In this document: positions 6,442 through 9,015 of the stretch, in pieces
Layout of the letters: the number at the start of each line of letters is the position of its first letter
Position numbering within the stretch: the first letter of the stretch is position 1
NCBI GenBank assembly: GCA_023250795.1
Contig: JAHFAB010000055.1
Location: 1 to 9,015, forward strand
Direction: 5' to 3'
DNA: 9,015 bases
Source of the DNA: Bacteriovoracaceae bacterium
Lineage (GTDB): Bacteria; Bdellovibrionota; UBA1018
Position numbers and translations under genes: made by a program
Notes under the pieces: generated by a model
What the model saw: only the letters and a program-made list of their open reading frames with translations
Told to the model about the DNA's origin: nothing
Databases searched by the model: none

Positions 6442-6867
6442 CTATTCCTTTCTCTGAAAAGTTTCTATCCAGCTTAAATCACCTTTCTTAATGGAATAGA
6501 GCAATCCCACGAATGAAAACACAGAAACTGATATCAATGCAAAACTCGCTCCAAGCCTAAGCTCATTTGAAAACCATGGGTGGAATGCTCCAACAAAAGG
6601 GACCATCATTAAGGCTAGAGAAATCAAGATCATAGAAGCATTGAGTCCAAGATAAAATCGAATGTTCAACCGTTTTCTAAATAAAGTGTCGTTTTTATTC
6701 TCTTGTTTACTCTCTTGTCGCTTGATGGGGTTTTTTATGGTTTTTTCTTCTTTTTTTCTTTTGCCAGAAAAAAATAACCCAGATAGTAGAGTCAATACAA
6801 AGGGAATTGAAATGGCAAGGCCAGCGGACAGAAAAACAACGTAGTAAACTTCCCATCCACTTGCCAT
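6442..6867 (-). CDS. nuoA: NADH-quinone oxidoreductase subunit A, highly divergent
   Basis: NuoA (ND3 family) is a three-helix subunit next to NuoH and NuoJ. The 141 residues show TM1 at about 7-33, a highly charged Lys/Glu/Gln-rich loop at about 35-68, TM2 at about 71-93 and TM3 at about 104-125. After TM3 comes a tail with KKGDLSW at 127-133, matching E. coli RIGALDW. RFYL at 70-73 aligns with KFYL at the start of TM2. The FDVE motif (Asp79 and Glu81 in E. coli) reads ISL, giving Ile82 and Leu84, and the TM3 Glu102 position is Ala110. The TM1-TM2 loop lacks the family motif PFESG/YECG, which normally touches the quinone site. The start at ATG 6867 has an excellent AAAGGAG 5 nt upstream. It is first in the operon and divergent from mfd. 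The call rests on position, topology and the matches flanking TM2 and TM3. Confidence 0.85.
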   Translation of the reverse strand: MASGWEVYYVVFLSAGLAISIPFVLTLLSGLFFSGKRKKEEKTIKNPIKRQESKQENKNDTLFRKRLNIRFYLGLNASMILISLALMMVPFVGAFHPWFSNELRLGASFALISVSVFSFVGLLYSIKKGDLSWIETFQRKE

Positions 6868-6916
6868 ACTATCTCCTTTGAGTAACTAATGACTAAAAAA
6901 ATACTTTGAAACGATT
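6868..6916. promoter_or_regulatory. Divergent nuoA-mfd intergenic region
   Basis: This 49-bp A+T-rich gap separates two divergent start codons and must serve both units unless promoters lie inside the genes. On the minus strand CATAAT, one mismatch from the -10 consensus, covers 6914-6919 and overlaps the mfd start codon; it would give nuoA a leader of about 40 nt, but no convincing -35 box precedes it. On the plus strand, TTGAGT at 6878-6883 and TACTTT at 6902-6907 are a weak pair with an 18-nt spacer, which would leave mfd nearly leaderless. No clear repressor palindrome is seen. Promoter positions are guesses. Confidence 0.35.
6873..6879 (-). promoter_or_regulatory. Strong Shine-Dalgarno site of nuoA
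   Basis: AAAGGAG on the minus strand, 5 nt before the nuoA ATG at 6867. It is the best ribosome site in the window together with that of nuoL, and lies in the short mfd-nuoA gap. Confidence 0.8.
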
Positions 6917-9015
6917 ATGTTATCCAGTCCAATTTCAAAAATTTTGCAATCCGCAACGGACAAACTGTCTGTATGCGGAGCTCATTTGCCAGGAGCCAAA
7001 GCCCTGCTTTTGGCTCACTGGACTCAGACCCAGAAAAATCCATGCATCGTTTTATGTCCAAACGAAGACGATGCACAAGAGCTTTTCGAGTTTACAGAAA
7101 GCCTTTCTCTTGCAGTTCTGGGGAAAACACCTGCCCTCTGTCTATTTCCTACCTGGGAACAATCTCCATACACTCCTATTTCTCCCTCTATTCGGACACG
7201 GCTCAAGAGACTTTTGGTTCTTGGCTCTATCTTGAGTCCAAAACCACCCCAAATGATCTTCACAACTTTGGCCGCTGCATCACAAGCCACTTTACCGAAG
7301 GCTTTATTTGAAGGTCATACACGCATACTCCGCCCCGAAGAAAGTATCGAATCTCGAGAGACCCTGGTCGCACATCTTCTGGCGTCTGGATACCTCCAAA
7401 CTGAAACCGTGGAAGATCCAGGCACCTTCTCAGTGCGAGGAGAAATCATAGATATCTTTTCGCCCGACTCATGGCATCCTGTGAGAATTGAACTTTACGG
7501 TGATTTGGTAGAAAAAATTCGCCCATTTGACCCACACTCGCAAAGAACTCTTCCGGAGAGCAAAAGTGCTGGACTTTTACAAACCTTCAAAATCATCCCT
7601 GCGCGTGAAGCGCTTATGAACAGCCAAACTGTACCCCTAGTCAGGCAGAAACTAAAAGCTTACTCAGATGATCGCGGCGTTTCACGGTCACTCAGGGATC
7701 CTGTTTTAGATTCCATCCATGAAGGTGTTTATCCTAATCACTCTGACACTTGGTCCCCCTTTGCCTATGACCCTCCCTCCTCTCTTTGGGATTATTTGCC
7801 TTCCTGTGAAATCATTTGGAATGACTCCGCACAATGTGATCTTGAATGGACAAGGTTTTTAGAAAACCAAAACAAACTATGTCAAGAGTCTCTGAGCAGT
7901 GGAACCCTGATCCCTCCAGTTGAAGAGCTGTTTAAACACACCGCCTCCCTCAAGCTAAAACTCGACTCTCAATCTAGGCTTTCATTTGAATCTCTTGAAA
8001 TGACATCTCTTCCTGATTTGGAGAAATCGGAGGATACCGCTTACTCACCCAATCAACACCGCATCTTTGTGCAAAACAACCAGGACCTGGTTAGAGGCAC
8101 GCGTCATTCGATTGGAGAACTTGAGCCCCAGTTTCATCTGTGGATAAAAGAAGGGTTTAAAATTCTTATCTTTGCCTCCACTCAAAGCCAAATTGAAAGA
8201 ATCAGATTCTTACTCGAAGAACATCGCCTCCCATGCAAAATCAACGGACTCCCAGAGTCCTCCGTCATTACTCTTGCCTTGGGCTCGGTATCCTCAGGGC
8301 TTCGATGGATTGCAGAAGGCTTAATCATTCTTACAGAAAGTGAAGTGATTGGCACTCGCCACCACACTCAACGCTCTCATGTGCGTTCACAATCAAAAGA
8401 ATGGTCTGGACTCCAAGTGCTTTCAGATTTGTCGGTCGGAAATGCTGTCGTTCACATTGACCATGGCATCGGTAGATATCAAGGTCTTGTTCGGTTAGAT
8501 TTTTTGGGAGCATCCTCTGATTTTTTACTCTTAGAGTATGCCAATAAAGACCGACTTTATCTTCCAGTCTATCGGCTAAACGTCATTCAAAAATATGTGG
8601 GCTCCGGTGATCAAACTCCCTTAGATCGTCTGGGTAGCCAAAATTTTACCAAAGCAAAAGAGCGCGTCAAAGACGCTGTCCGAAAACTTGCCGTTGACCT
8701 CGTACAAATCTATGCAGAAAGAAAAATTAGAAAAGGACTCGCTTTTTCTCCAAGGGACGCCGAGTTTAGGGAGTTTGAGGCTCAGTTCCCCTTCGAAGAA
8801 ACTCCAGATCAACTGAAAGCCATCGAAGAGACCCTCGAGGATTTAGAAGTCGGAAAAATCATGGACCGCATTATTTGTGGCGACGTCGGTTATGGAAAAA
8901 CAGAGGTAGCTATTCGTGCTGCTTTTCGTGCCATTTCAAACGGAAAACAAGTCGCAGTACTCGTTCCAACTACGATTTTAGCTCAACAACATGAACTTTC
9001 TTTTAAATCTAGGCT
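6917..9015 (+). CDS. mfd: Transcription-repair coupling factor, N-terminal part
   Basis: Mfd pushes stalled RNA polymerase off damaged DNA and recruits UvrA for nucleotide excision repair. The window contains 699 codons with no stop; the remainder of the translocase and the C-terminal domain lie past the right edge. The UvrB-like N-terminal module includes DPGTF..RG..IDIF at about 167-181. Arg174, Arg190 and Tyr194 align with E. coli Arg165, Arg181 and Phe185, which contact UvrA. The RNA polymerase interaction domain starts at about 505 with VVHIDHGIGRYQG at 511-523, followed by EYANKDRLYLPVYRL. The helicase Walker A is GDVGYGKTE at 655-663 (Lys661), with motif Ia VLVPTTILAQQH near the end. 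ATG 6917 is the first start after an in-frame stop at 6890. No clear Shine-Dalgarno precedes it, so translation may be weak. Codon use is visibly richer in G+C than in the nuo genes. Confidence 0.98.
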   Translation, partial: MLSSPISKILQSATDKLSVCGAHLPGAKALLLAHWTQTQKNPCIVLCPNEDDAQELFEFTESLSLAVLGKTPALCLFPTWEQSPYTPISPSIRTRLKRLLVLGSILSPKPPQMIFTTLAAASQATLPKALFEGHTRILRPEESIESRETLVAHLLASGYLQTETVEDPGTFSVRGEIIDIFSPDSWHPVRIELYGDLVEKIRPFDPHSQRTLPESKSAGLLQTFKIIPAREALMNSQTVPLVRQKLKAYSDDRGVSRSLRDPVLDSIHEGVYPNHSDTWSPFAYDPPSSLWDYLPSCEIIWNDSAQCDLEWTRFLENQNKLCQESLSSGTLIPPVEELFKHTASLKLKLDSQSRLSFESLEMTSLPDLEKSEDTAYSPNQHRIFVQNNQDLVRGTRHSIGELEPQFHLWIKEGFKILIFASTQSQIERIRFLLEEHRLPCKINGLPESSVITLALGSVSSGLRWIAEGLIILTESEVIGTRHHTQRSHVRSQSKEWSGLQVLSDLSVGNAVVHIDHGIGRYQGLVRLDFLGASSDFLLLEYANKDRLYLPVYRLNVIQKYVGSGDQTPLDRLGSQNFTKAKERVKDAVRKLAVDLVQIYAERKIRKGLAFSPRDAEFREFEAQFPFEETPDQLKAIEETLEDLEVGKIMDRIICGDVGYGKTEVAIRAAFRAISNGKQVAVLVPTTILAQQHELSFKSR

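Noticed and set aside
1..6867. Whole nuo cluster as pseudogenes
   Set aside because: No stops or frameshifts occur in any gene, ribosome sites are strong, junctions are intact, and NuoB and NuoI ligands are fully kept. Early decay cannot be excluded, but there is no sequence lesion.
6906..7311. Two plus-strand open frames near the start of mfd
   Set aside because: They overlap the mfd frame, which continues open to the window end and carries all Mfd motifs; these are out-of-frame shadows.
8182..8812. Minus-strand open frames of about 60 codons opposite mfd
   Set aside because: They are short, lack ribosome sites and lie opposite conserved Mfd domains.

Overview
This window holds two back-to-back transcription units and almost no non-coding DNA. 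Positions 1-6867 on the minus strand carry a compact nuo operon encoding respiratory complex I subunits, in the order nuoA-nuoB-nuoD-nuoH-nuoI-nuoJ-nuoK-nuoL-nuoM. nuoM runs off the left edge. On the plus strand, from 6917 off the right edge, lies mfd, the transcription-repair coupling factor. The two units diverge from a 49-bp gap, the largest intergenic space here. I see no RNA genes, mobile elements, CRISPR arrays or rho-independent terminators.

The host is a bacterium with A+T-rich DNA and many A/T homopolymers. Consensus Shine-Dalgarno sites and E. coli-like sequence ends (GREE near the NuoJ C-terminus, an E. coli-like HL/anchor region in NuoL) suggest a Gram-negative, proteobacterial or Bdellovibrionota-like lineage. 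The sequence alone does not settle the taxon.

The nuo genes are tightly coupled. nuoH, nuoI, nuoJ, nuoK and nuoL each start inside the previous gene's stop codon (ATGA or GTGA overlaps). nuoD starts inside nuoB, and nuoA-nuoB and nuoL-nuoM are separated by only a few bases. NuoB (N2 cluster cysteines), NuoI (two 4Fe-4S motifs) and NuoD (quinone-site His and Tyr) look able to carry electrons. nuoC is missing between nuoB and nuoD, and nuoE, nuoF and nuoG are missing between nuoD and nuoH.

The most striking feature is in the membrane arm. Aligned by eye with E. coli complex I, NuoA, NuoH, NuoJ, NuoK, NuoL and the visible part of NuoM have each lost the conserved residues, mostly buried charged ones, linked to proton movement. 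Examples are NuoK Glu36 to Gln, NuoL Glu144 to Gly, Lys229 to Ser, Lys342 to Thr and Lys399 to Ser, NuoM Glu144 to Leu, NuoH Glu157 to Ala and Glu241 to Arg, and NuoA Asp79/Glu81 to Ile/Leu. All frames are nevertheless open, start signals are good and protein lengths are near normal. This is therefore not a simple pseudogene cluster. It looks like a retained complex I-like assembly whose proton channels have been erased or rebuilt.

Mfd looks conventional as far as the window reaches. It has the UvrB-like N-terminal module, the RNA polymerase interaction domain and the Walker A motif of the translocase; the rest lies beyond the right edge.
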